Below are positions 22,381-32,746 of a DNA stretch of 64,000 nt, one piece after another. Each line of letters starts with the position of its first letter. Position 1 is the stretch's first letter. The notes under the pieces are model-generated. The model searched no databases, was not told the origin of the DNA, and worked only from the letters and a program-made list of their open reading frames with translations. The position numbers and the translations under genes are program-made. The stretch covers positions 8,365,001 to 8,429,000 of the forward strand of contig CATNEN010000001.1 in assembly GCA_950097015.1 (NCBI GenBank). Direction: 5' to 3'. The DNA is from Macrostomum hystrix (taxonomy: Eukaryota; Platyhelminthes; Macrostomidae).

Positions 22381-22855
22381 TGCTCTATATCAAAACATCG
22401 AGCAAATAATGCTAGCTGATATGCTCGAAAAACGTTTAGTTAAAGAAATAATACCGCTGTTTGGAACACTCAAAATCATTTCTTTTGTTTCTAACCTAAT
22501 AACGATTGCCTCAATGCTAGAAAAACTTTTCATTAGCGTCAATTCGAATCGATCTAGAGCTATACTCGAAAGAAACATTAATTTTAGAAAAGCATGAGGC
22601 CATTAGCCATTATCAAATTATTTACTTTTGAATATAATAGCGATTGCATCAATCCTCAAAAATCTTTCTCTAGCGTTAATTAATCGTAGAATAGTGATAA
22701 CAACTATGCTAAAAACTTTTCAATATAAAAATAATAACGCTACTAGCTATGCTTTAAATATTATCTTGTAGTTCTAAATCTGATTACTCTTGCAGCTATG
22801 CTAGAAAAATCTAGCATATCTAGCATAATCTAGCATAAAAATCATGCTGGTCGCA
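22381..22855. other. no gene seen
   Basis: AT-rich; loosely repeated phrases such as 'atgctagaaaaa' and 'cattagcgtcaatt' suggest very old repeats, but no unit could be defined. Confidence 0.3.
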
Positions 22856-23108
22856 AAAACTGCAGCATCTGCGCAAAACGATGCCGAAACTAGAACAGCC
22901 GAAAAGGCATATTGTTCTCATCGTCAGACAGTTTACACTTTCACTGTGCTTTGGAGGTTGTCCCTCATATAGCGTAAATTGCACGACAAGCCCCCAAGCC
23001 TTCTCTCCGCTGCTACGCGCCAAATAAATGTAGCCTCGCCGCGAAATCGAGCTAAGGGATCTTGGTGCGAGTGGAAAACGCGTTTACCGCTCTGCCACTC
23101 ACCCTCCT
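22856..23108 (-). mobile_element. SINE-A copy, reverse orientation
   Basis: Reverse complement of the tRNA-derived SINE family seen complete at 37512-37868. The tRNA-like head (GAGTGGCAGAGCGGTAAACG) lies at 23075-23108, and the body has 'gaggttgtccctcatatagc' and 'cgtcagacagtttacac'. Confidence 0.75.
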
Positions 23109-23682
23109 CGTTGGCTCTTAAGTCTATGTTATTTTTTCTAACAAGATTAGAAGTGCACTTTATAAAATTTCTCTTACGTCTTTAAAGTTCAAATTAATCT
23201 GCACGAATGAAACGGACGGTTACCAAATGTTATTTGCCCTTCATGCTTAAGTGACGCCGAACTGTCAGGGTCCAGGGTCCCAGCGAATGCGAATGCGAAT
23301 GCATTCTGGTCAACCTCTAAAGTTAAACCAACGCATCTGTCTTAGATGTTAAGATCAATTTATCAGTTGTTAGAGTTTAGAAAAAAGTGCGCCATTCGAC
23401 ACTGCCAGACAAATCTGGCTAAGCCAAAGGCTTTCTAGTTTTACGAACTGTAGCCCATTAAAGGCGTCTTAGCCATGTTGCATATGATCGTGCAGAGCTT
23501 CTAGGCACTTTCTTGTTTAGTATATCGCGCAATCTTTGCTTTATCCACTGTCGCCAGCATTCAGTTTGAATCTTTGCCTTTTATAAAGGACAGCACTTGA
23601 AAAATTGGAATCAACCGATTCAAGAAAAGCTAGCTCAGTTTCTACATGTTACAATAGTATCTAAATACTTTAGTTCTATTCG
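23109..23682. promoter_or_regulatory. upstream region of the aminopeptidase gene
   Basis: No ORF of note. A 'gaatgc' run lies near 23287-23303. A TTTAG acceptor-like site ends 9 bases before the ATG, compatible with a 5' UTR intron or trans-splicing. Confidence 0.3.
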
Positions 23683-26253
23683 ATGGAGACTACGTTTGCC
23701 TTTATTTTCACTGCCTGCTTGGTCTTCTCCAGCTGCATCCATCTGGCCGCTGCTATTCCGCAATTGATAAGTGAGCCTTCTAATATTGCAGGCAGCTCGC
23801 GATTACCCCATGCTGTTATTCCTACTCACTATCGTCTCACCGTCGCCCCATTCATATATGGTGACGAATTCTACTTTGTCGGCGACGTGACAATATTGTT
23901 GGTTGCAGTAAGAAATATCAGCAGCTTTTGCATACATGCTTCACGATTGAATTTCACTGCGGGCCTAAAGGTCTATGATGATCAATGTGGTGCAGAAATA
24001 AATACTGAATCAATAAAACACGATATACAGCAGATGTGGCTAAATGTTACTATGACACATTCCCTGCAGAGTGGTCGACGCTACAAAATTGTGATTAATA
24101 AGTTTCGTGGTCACTCACAAACATCCAATACTGGACTATTCAGACTCTACTCTCGTAGAAACGGAACTGGCATACCATTTGCTGCATCACAATTACAGAC
24201 AATATTTGCCAGGACTGTATTCCCGTGCTTTGATGATCCCGCATACAAGGCCACTTTTGATATTAGCATCATCCGTCGTCATGACTACAAAGCGATAAGT
24301 AATATGCCATCGATTTCCGTAGCACGAGTGTCTTCGTCCGAATGGTTTCAAGGTAATGAGTCAAGCATAGGAACGTTTGTAAAAGAGAGCTTCAATACAA
24401 CACCAAAGATGCCCACATATCTACTGGCATTTTTTGTGGGTCAGTTCGAATTTGTGTCCGTGCGGGATAAAATCGGCCGCGAATTTCGCACCTGGGCAGA
24501 ACCAGGTGAGATCAATTTGACTCGGCACGCTCTATCATCAGCGATCATTGTGATGGAATATTTTGAAATGTTCTTTAACATCTCGAATCCTTTAATCAAG
24601 ACCGATCAGGTATTTTTCATAAGATCTGGCGCCATGGAGAACTGGGGACTCATATTTTATAATAAAGATGATTTGCTAATCAACAATGAGTTAGACAGTG
24701 TGGATCGACTATTTCTTTCCAATTTTATATTAAGCCACGAGCTGGCACACATATGGTTTGGAAATTTAGTCACCCTGGCCTGGTGGAATGAAGCTTGGCT
24801 AAATGAGGGGCTGGCAACATACTTCTCTGCTCTCGGAACACAGCACCTGATTCCATCGTGTGAGTCGGATTCTGTCGCTTTAGCTAAGTGGCAAGCAGCC
24901 ACGTTTATCATAGAAGATATGAGTCGGTCTAGACGTGCAGTTCGCTCTCAAGTGAAAACTTTGTTCGATATTGAAACAATGTTCGATGAAATTACATACC
25001 ACAAAGGCGCCGCTTTTGCCCGAATGATTCATGGTTTCCTGGGAGACGCTGTCTTTCGCAATGGCATCAGCAACTATTTGAAAGACAGAAGCTACAAAAG
25101 CGTGAAAAGCTCTGACTTGTTTGAAAGCCTAGCCCAGAGAAGTAACGAGAGTGCTCTTAATAATGTGAACCTAAGGGAAGTCATGAATGGTTGGATCGAT
25201 CAAGCGGGCTATCCAGTTGTGACCTGCGAACAATACAATAATACTTTGAGACTAAGTCAACAGTCTTTTCAGACCTATATAAGAGATTCTTCAAATAGTT
25301 CAGCATCAAGTTCCAACAAATCTCTATGGATCATACCGATCACTATGCTAACGAAGGAGAATTCTAGTAGTTGGGATGGATTTAACGTGTCTCACATAAT
25401 CCATTGGATGCGCTTGCAGCAGCAGAGCTTTTCTGCTAATACTTCTGGCTGGTATCTTCTAAACATTCGTTCAGTCGGTTACTATCGAGTGAACTACGAC
25501 ACCGCGAACTGGTTGGCCATAGTCAATCAGTTACTTGACGATCACACAGTATTTTCGCCCCAGGACAGGTTAAAGCTTCTATCAGACAGTTTCGCGCTGT
25601 TCAGGGCCAAAAAGTTCGAGCCCAGTTTGTTTATCGAACTTTTGGAGTACCTGCGCTACGAGAGACATTTCGCTCCTTGGAATGAAGCATATTCACTATT
25701 CAGCACTATGAATGAAAGACCAGACAGCAATACAGAAGCGATACTGTTTGTGGCCTTTTTTAAGGGCCTCATCTATCCAGCCTACCGATCGTTGGGCATT
25801 AAAGCTGTGCCGGGTACCGACACTTTCATGGCCAGACTCGTGCGCAAGAGACTAGTAGAATTCGCCTGCTTGATCGGACTGCACATCTGCCAGATGGAAG
25901 CCAAGGCCGAGTTCGCCCGCTTTGTGGCCTCCAACTTTTCCGCCAATACTATTTCGCCAGAATCGCGTCGTACAGTCTTCTGTACAGGTCTCAAGGCAGC
26001 GCCTTATTATTTGTTTAAAAAAGTACTTGAACTTTTCCATGCAAACTCGGCAAGCTCTTCAAAGATTTATCCTTCAGTTGAGTTTGTAAACGATTTAAAA
26101 TATGGTTTACAGTGCAAGCGTAATCAACAGAGACAACTGACGCGAAGACAAAGAAGATCTGTTTTGAGGTCGCACGAGTTGAACCTGTTGATTGGAAATG
26201 ATCAGCTGATGCGAAAAGCGATTTGGCGTTTGCATGTTCGCAGCGAAAATTAA
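23683..26253 (+). CDS. M1-family zinc aminopeptidase, secreted, intronless
   Basis: A single 856-residue frame. A signal peptide (hydrophobic core FAFIFTACLVFSS) is followed by the M1 N-terminal beta domain. The active site is complete: GAMENWG at 316-322 binds the substrate amino group, HELAH at 352-356 plus Glu375 (in WLNEG) bind zinc, and Tyr439 (ITYHKGAAF) is the transition-state tyrosine. An ERAP1_C-like helical domain follows to the end. These enzymes trim N-terminal amino acids from peptides at the cell surface or outside the cell. There are many N-x-S/T sites and no C-terminal membrane anchor, so it is probably secreted and slightly shorter than typical 900-1000-residue members. Absence of introns, unlike the other large genes here, suggests retrocopy origin. 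AATAAA follows at 26389. Confidence 0.94.
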   Translation: METTFAFIFTACLVFSSCIHLAAAIPQLISEPSNIAGSSRLPHAVIPTHYRLTVAPFIYGDEFYFVGDVTILLVAVRNISSFCIHASRLNFTAGLKVYDDQCGAEINTESIKHDIQQMWLNVTMTHSLQSGRRYKIVINKFRGHSQTSNTGLFRLYSRRNGTGIPFAASQLQTIFARTVFPCFDDPAYKATFDISIIRRHDYKAISNMPSISVARVSSSEWFQGNESSIGTFVKESFNTTPKMPTYLLAFFVGQFEFVSVRDKIGREFRTWAEPGEINLTRHALSSAIIVMEYFEMFFNISNPLIKTDQVFFIRSGAMENWGLIFYNKDDLLINNELDSVDRLFLSNFILSHELAHIWFGNLVTLAWWNEAWLNEGLATYFSALGTQHLIPSCESDSVALAKWQAATFIIEDMSRSRRAVRSQVKTLFDIETMFDEITYHKGAAFARMIHGFLGDAVFRNGISNYLKDRSYKSVKSSDLFESLAQRSNESALNNVNLREVMNGWIDQAGYPVVTCEQYNNTLRLSQQSFQTYIRDSSNSSASSSNKSLWIIPITMLTKENSSSWDGFNVSHIIHWMRLQQQSFSANTSGWYLLNIRSVGYYRVNYDTANWLAIVNQLLDDHTVFSPQDRLKLLSDSFALFRAKKFEPSLFIELLEYLRYERHFAPWNEAYSLFSTMNERPDSNTEAILFVAFFKGLIYPAYRSLGIKAVPGTDTFMARLVRKRLVEFACLIGLHICQMEAKAEFARFVASNFSANTISPESRRTVFCTGLKAAPYYLFKKVLELFHANSASSSKIYPSVEFVNDLKYGLQCKRNQQRQLTRRQRRSVLRSHELNLLIGNDQLMRKAIWRLHVRSEN

Positions 26254-26388
26254 TCAACAAGACTTACAAATTGAAAACGTTACTTATAGATCGTGTGGCC
26301 TCTATATTTATCTGAAAGCGAGTGTTACTTTTTCTCATTAGTATAGCTAATATAAGCACTAGATCTAGCTTCCGTTCAAAAATTTTTC

Positions 26389-26394
26389 AATAAA
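26389..26394 (+). terminator. polyadenylation signal of the aminopeptidase
   Basis: AATAAA about 135 bases after the stop codon, within 'tttttcaataaacgttta'. Confidence 0.7.
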
Positions 26395-27469
26395 CGTTTA
26401 TTCATTATTGTCGCGACAAAAAATACGCCGCTTGACAGTAGCTCCTAGGAAGACCACGGGGATATTTCATGTAGCCCAATTTTTTCTGAATCACAAAACA
26501 TCGGAATCATCGAGATATTCAACGATTCTCGTCGAGGTGTCTTGTGGCACAAGCCCACAATATCGGCATTATTTTTCTGCCCACAAAATTTCAATACGCC
26601 TTTCTTTTTTATTTAATTAATTTGATGTTTATATGGAACAATGTAGTTGTCCCTGTCAGTCAAGAGCCTTTGACAAAAATCGGTGGATATCTCGTCGATT
26701 CTGACGTGGGACGGATTCGAAAGTTAGTTTATCGTAGGGGCTGGAAAATATTTAATAATATGGTTGGACTTTCACCAAAATCGGTAATCTCGATTGGGAG
26801 CTATCCTGAAGTAGGCAGTATTTAGGTATTTCTACTATTAAGGGCATGCCAAATTTATCGCATCAAAGCATACATTAAATTGTTCTTTAGTAAAATTTTA
26901 TTCTGTTTCTGATAAACGCCTACTAGATGATAAATTTTTCTGGATTTTTAATAATTTATAATGATTTTGTTTCATCATAGACACAAATATGTATTCTACT
27001 CTGGCTCCTGTATTATTTTGTGGCGCAAAAATTAAAAAGACACAGCCTTGGTGTTAAAAAGTCTTGATTTTTCGAGCCGTAATGGTTACCTGTTAAATTG
27101 TTATTTTGTTCAAAGGGAGGGCAGAGCAAAGAATATTAATTTTGCATCATATTCAATAAAACACTACAAGTTCATCCGTAATGGTTACTAGTTTTTTTCA
27201 GTTTTTTCAACATATTGCAGGGTTTCCTTTCTATAAAGCTTTTAAAACAAGACTAGAAAAATATCACCTCGAGAGCAAGATACTCGAACAGTCTACATCT
27301 AACAGCCTAAATACTCCTAAATCTGTGGTCCTAGCCCACTGACTACTTCTATCACCGATGTGTCTTATCTTAACCATCTCTCACCTCTACCCTGTCTAAT
27401 ATCGCCTCTTTAGTTTCTCCTGCTTCTAATCTGAAACTGTCTCATCTCTCCAATCTTACGAGTACCTCT
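26395..27469. other. no gene seen
   Basis: AT-rich intergenic DNA with short non-conserved ORFs. 'Tcatccgtaatggttac' phrases occur twice near 27075 and 27175. Confidence 0.3.
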
Positions 27470-29165
27470 CCCATGTCTCATCTCTCCCTGTCTCATCTCT
27501 CCCCTGTCTCATCTCTCCCTGTCTCATCTCTCCCCTGTCTCATCTCTCCCTGTCTCATCTCTCCCCTGTCTCATCTCTCCCCTGTCTCATCTCTCCCTGT
27601 CTCATCTCTCCCTGTCTCATCTCTCCCCTGTCTCATCTCTCCCCTGTCTCATCTCTCCCTGTCTCATCTCTCCCCTGTCTCATCTCTCCCCTGTCTCATC
27701 TCTCCCTGTCTCATCTCTGCCCTGTTTTATATTTCTCGTGTCTCATTTAACTCTTCCACTACTCTGCCATGTCTCATTTCTCCTCTGTCTCATCTCTCCA
27801 GTGTCTCATCTCACCCCTGTTTAGTTTCTCCTGCATCTAATCTCAGTCTGATCTCTCATCTCTAACATCTTACCTCTCCTCTGCATTATCTCTCCCATGT
27901 TTAGTTTCTCCCCCATCCCATCTCCCCTGTCTGGAATCTGCTCTTTTTATGCCTCATCTTACTAATCTCACCTCTCCATTTTTATTGTTTCATTTATCTA
28001 ATGTTTCTTCCGTGTCTCATCTCTCCTCTGTCTCATCTCTCCCCTGTCTCATCTCTCCCCTGTCTCATCTCTCCCTGTCTCATCTCTCCCTGTCTTATCT
28101 CTCCCCTGTCACATCTCTTATCTGTCTCATCTCTCCCTTGTCTCATCTCTCCCGTGTCTCATCTCTCCCGTGTCTCATCTCTCCTCTGTCTCATCTCTCC
28201 CCTGTCTCATCTCTCCCCTGTCTGATCTCTCCCTGTCTCATCTCTCCCCTGTCACATCTCTCCCCTGTCTCATCTCTCCCCTGTCTCATCTCTCCCTGTC
28301 TCATCTCTCCCCTGTCACATCTCTCCCCTGTCTCATCTCTCCCCTGTCTCATCTCTCCCCTGTCTCATCTCTCCCCTGTCACATCTCTCCCCTGTCTCAT
28401 CTCTCCCTGTCTCATCTCTCCCCTGTCTGATCTCTCCCTGTCTCATCTCTCCCCTGTCACATCTCTCCCCTGTCTCATCTCTCCCCTGTCTCATCTCTCC
28501 CTGTCTCATCTCTCCCCTGTCTCATCTCTCCCTGTCTCATCTCTCCCCTGTCTGATCTCTCCCCTGTCTCATCTCTCCCCTGTCTCATCTCTCCCGTGTC
28601 TCATCTCTCCCTGTCTCATCTCTCCCCTGTCACATCTCTCCCGTGTCTCATCTCTCCCCTGTCTCATCTCTCCCGTGTCTCATCTCTCCTCTGTCTCATC
28701 TCTCCCCTGTCTCATCTCTCCCCTGTCTCATCTCTCCCGTGTCTCATCTCTCCTCTGTCTCATCTCTCCCTGTCTCATCTCTCCCCTGTCACATCTCTCA
28801 TCTGTCTCATCTCTCCCGTGCCTCATATCTCCGGTGTCTCATCTCTCATCTGTCTCATCTCTCCCCTGTCACATCTCTCATCTGTCTCATCTCTCCCGTG
28901 CCTCATATCTCCGGTGTCTCATCTCTCATCTGTCTCATCTCTTTCTGTCTCGTCTCTTCCCTGATTAGTATCCCAGGTTTCTCGCCCCTGTCGCAACTCT
29001 CTACTGTCTCATCTCCCATGCCTCATGTGTCCCTGTCTTATCTCTGCCCTGTTTTATATTTCTTGTGTCTCATCTCTCGTATCTGAAATCTCTTCTGTCT
29101 CGTCTCACCACTATTTAGTTCCCCCTGTATTTTATCTTGCCCTTGTCTCATTTCTCCTCTCTCTC
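27470..29165. repeat. large 16-18-bp minisatellite, TCTCATCTCTCCCCTG type
   Basis: About 90 or more units of 'tctcatctctcccctg' with 'ccgtg', 'cctctg' and 'cacatctctc' variants, degenerate at both ends. The long ORFs across it (repeats such as SHLSPVSSLP) are repeat artefacts. The same unit forms the array at 53500-53970 in NEK10 intron 4. Confidence 0.9.
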
Positions 29166-29410
29166 ATATATTTCCGTCTCAACTTTCCCCTGAAAAATTT
29201 CTTGGCTTTCTTGATTTACTGAATAAATGTTTGCATTGTTGTATGTGCCTACTTGTTTACTTATAGTACTAAAGTAATATTTAAGAAATGTTCTGCTCTA
29301 CAGCTGTTCGGCAGCGTGGCCGGTGCGATACAAGCTACAAATGTTCGTTAATCAGCCAGCCGATCGCTATAGACAATTCGATTGGAGTGCCGGGCCAGAG
29401 TCTGCCCACT

Positions 29411-30204
29411 TCAGAGGCGCATCCAGGCCTGCAGATGATCCTGACAGCTGGGGCTGCAGATGCAGTCAGGATAGCCTGAGCTAGCTGTGAACCGACCACC
29501 GCAGAAGGCATTGTCAGACCGGAAAATCTCGCGGCACAGATTGGAGCAGACTGCGTTTAGTCTGGCCGGTAGCAGAGGATCTGCGTGTCGGTTGCGATTA
29601 CTGAATGTTTTAGCTATAGGCAGGATTTAAAGTGGCGTAATCCGATTATTGTGACACGTGTGTGACTATAGATGCTGCAGTATATCGGATTCCATCGTAA
29701 TCATCTTCTAATCCATCTCACTTTTGTACTCAACTTAAATTATTCCTGAAGTTTATCAGCTTACACCCCTAGGATTAGGAATCCTATCATCGTAGATGAA
29801 AAATCGAAATTTGATCTCTAAAAATCTTTTAAATCACGGGATGGGAGAATAGATTGGTTTTAAGCTCTTCATTTCCTTTTTTTGCACGATGGACGCAGAG
29901 TAAAGCAGATTTACTAGGTACGCTCGCAGCATGTATCACGAAATATTGTTGCAGCAATAAACGACACTTTTAACACGTTTTTGGTTGCTCGAAAATTCTT
30001 TATAAGTAATTCTCTTAAAAGGATCTAATAGCGATTTTTCTGTGTGAAATTATAGGATTGAAATAGGAACTCACCGTCGCTTCCGGTTACCAACCGTTTG
30101 TTCGCCGGTGCAGCGTTACCATTGCCAGCTGAGTATTCCAGTGATTCAATGGGACTACATATGCCCTCTAGAGCCAGTAGGGAGATGACAATCAAAGTTA
30201 GCAT
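29411..30204 (-). CDS. secreted six-cysteine (defensin-like) peptide precursor
   Basis: Exon 1 (30204-30075) has ATG, a hydrophobic signal peptide (MLTLIVISLLALEGIC) and a propeptide with a Lys-Arg site (PANKR), ending in a GTGAGT donor. Exon 2 (29580-29411), entered at a CAG acceptor in matching phase, encodes six cysteines spaced C-x3-C-x10-C-x12-C-x-C-x3-C (CSNLC, FCGG, DCICSPSC) and a stop. Total is 99 residues. The CxxxC, C and CxC order is the core of CS-alpha-beta peptides (defensins and related venom or immune peptides), though the first cysteine of arthropod defensins is missing and an extra one follows CxC. Processing at KR would give a mature peptide of about 60 residues. The intron is 494 bp. 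The acceptor has a weak pyrimidine tract, so the exon 2 start is the least certain part. Confidence 0.6.
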
Positions 30205-31785
30205 GCTGTAAGTGTGTTGCTTCTGTGTTGTTGTACGCCTAGGTGCGATAGTAGTGCGATGTGCTATCTAAGTCTTAGTTAGTAGAAGAACCAGCTTCTC
30301 TGCCTCTCTACCTGTGAGTCAATCGGGCTTGTGAAGCATTTTTATCCGCATGTGAGCAAGCCGCCTTCATAGATAGCGAATCAGGAATGTTCTGTGATTG
30401 TGTGTGGAAGATCTACAAACTTGTAGTAGCAAATGACTGCTCGATTTGCTTGGAAAATCACGAGAACTGCAGTGGTCGACTTATTGCTATACTGTACATT
30501 GATCCGTTAGTCCTTTTATATCTTTTCAATACCTGATTTTGTCGTCTACACAGTATTTAATAGGTTAAAATAAATTCTGTTCGATAGTGCCTGAAGATGG
30601 CTGGTTTTAGCCGAAACGCGTCGCAAATAATATTGAGTTTTGTCTTACTATTGTATGTCCTTTCCGACAATTTGAATAAATTAAACCTCAAGAATTGCAA
30701 TAGAATTTCTCCACAAAAATGTAGCTCAGTGTAGGAGAAGTCAAGTTAACCTTATCGGGCCTTGTCTGCTCATCGTCTGTCAATAATAATTAGCCAGCCC
30801 GTGTCTCACTGTGATCAGAAATCTGAGGCATATCCTTGATCTCTTATTTGACTGCCATTTCACTTAGCCAATCTCCTAGAATTATTGCCCTGTTACTCTC
30901 AGGTCAGTAAGGCAGGTACACTGAGAGGTTTTCTCTATTTGATTGAGTAATCTCAGTCTCATCGCCAAGCCCACCAAAATTTCTACCTCAGCTGATGCAG
31001 GTGCTTATTCGCAGCAGGGTTAACTGACGCACAAAAGAATTTTGTTTTAGTTCAATAACAAATATTCCATGGACATCTATATGTAGCATCCAGTTGAGAT
31101 GCGATGTATTTGACTTACTTTGACTTAGCTGCAGGGCGGTCCCATAGAGGGACACAGCGGGAAGGCGATGCCGCCCATTCCGCTAGTCCCTGAAAGACCG
31201 ACGTACCGTCACGGACGATCGAGTTGGCGTCGCCCAGGGAGGTCCCTCGGAGTCGCTCTCCGCAGCCACGTCGCTCCCTGGAAGAGGGAGTTCAGCTCTG
31301 CGGGTGGCCCGAAGGTAGCGCATGAGCTGATTAAAGTTTTCGGGTTTACATGCTCTGCCATGGCAATGGCATGGCAGACCAAAGCGCGTTGCCAGGGCAA
31401 CGCTTTCCACTTCAGTACATAGACCCAAGTCTTTTACATGTTTTGCAAAAAACCGCATCCAAATCGGTTCAACTGGGCAAAAGCGGCAATCGTTAAAAGT
31501 TCAAAATCGTGCTTTCCTATCCCGACACGTTGGTTACATCTCATCAAGATGAGATATCGCATCCGTAATCAGCGACAGGGCCCGTTCAGGCGCGGCCAGG
31601 CTCGGACCCGCCGCTACGTCGACTGCTTGCTGAGCGACGCCGGGGCGCCCGACACTGCCACCGGCGCGGACCCTGTTCGCGCGCTGGCTCTGCGGCGCGC
31701 CATCTGACGCTGCCTCCCTGACTTTTGGGGCTAGCGTCTCTTGTTGTTGTTGTTGTTGTTGTTGTGATCAGGTGTCAACGTAATA
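30205..31785. other. intergenic; hammerhead-like motif and GC-rich patch
   Basis: It holds the motif at 30580-30640. At 31136-31700 lies a GC-rich stretch including a fragment similar to the SINE-A tail (cgcccattccgcta) and a short ORF without recognisable homology. (GTT)n lies near 31740-31765. Confidence 0.35.
30580..30640 (+). ncRNA. hammerhead-ribozyme-like motif
   Basis: CTGAAGA (30591-30597) is followed by a GGCT/AGCC hairpin, then GAAAC, the palindrome ACGCGT and a GTC cleavage-type triplet. The flanks can pair as stem I: tgc/gca, then ttcgata with tattgag including wobble pairs, with an internal loop between. This is the layout of type I hammerheads with a minimal stem III found in Penelope-like retroelements. 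One base (T30598) sits unpaired before stem II, where a canonical core has none, so activity is doubtful. Confidence 0.4.
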
Positions 31786-32292
31786 TAGCTTTTGCCATTC
31801 AATCTCAGTGTTTTGTCATTCATACTCAGCCGTCCATACACATTACAAGTCAAACACCTCTAGCATCATGGTGAGGAACATACGGATTTGAGCGGAATTG
31901 TTAATGTCTTGGATCAGAACAGTGACTCAGAGAAAATGAATTTACATAATGCACCGTGGATACAGTCGGCTGCAGGCAATCTCCCAGTTTGCGGCCTTCA
32001 GAGGCGTCAGAGTGTCCAGTGCAACGTGGCCCAGGCGCTCCATGTAAGCATATGGCCCATGTAAGTTGGGCCATGTAAGCAAATGCTATGGAAGAAATTT
32101 GTAATTTAGCTGTCTTTGGGAGGACTGCGTTTGAGAGACCGAGCTTATAAAGCCTGACTGTTTGAATGACAAAACCCGAGATTGAATGGCACAGAGCGAT
32201 AGTCTATGGGCCAAACGGCGCCAACTGGCTGGATTAATTCTATGGGGGCTGAGTATGAATGACAAAACACTGAGATTGAATGGCAAAAGCTA
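31786..32292. mobile_element. 507-bp MITE with TA target duplication
   Basis: Inverted ends of about 50 bp (left TAGCTTTTGCCATTCAATCT, right its complement) are flanked on both sides by TA (31784-31785 and 32293-32294). An additional inner partial copy of the end lies near 32155-32185. It has no coding capacity. Size and TA duplication point to a mariner/Tc1-mobilised MITE. Confidence 0.75.
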
Positions 32293-32746
32293 TACTACAC
32301 GAAGCCAAAGAATCGTTAACTTTTGTTATCGAACTCGTCAATCTCTGACAAATTATCCGTCATTCACACTCGAGCATTCTTACCTGCATGCTAATAAAGG
32401 AACACCCAGATTCTGGTCGCTTTAGTTCAGAAATGAAACGCCAAATTCAAGCAAAAGTACGTGTGAAGCACGTGCAAAACAGGCGCAACTAAGCTCTTTA
32501 CGCAAATTGCATTTTTTTATTTTTATAGTGCTTAGAAGTGAGAGCGTAAAGCAAATTACAAAAGGTAAAAAGCCAGCGTCAATAGAAAGCGAAAGCTGTC
32601 GTTACAGCAGTTTTTTCGCAGATTAAAACATTTCAATTAAAAAATAGCTGACCCACTGAGAAACTGGAAAAATCTAAGCTTTGAAGGTTTGGTATTACTC
32701 GAAGCTTCAATTTGAATGCTGTCTTCCAGATTTCACAGAAGGAATG

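Noticed and set aside
27949-28968. 339-residue ORF rich in Ser, Leu and Pro
   Set aside because: Pure translation of the 16-18-bp minisatellite; several frames are open at once and no non-repeat domain is attached.
31438-31707. 89-residue GC-rich ORF with Arg-rich tail
   Set aside because: No recognisable family, no splice or start context, and composition explains the open frame.
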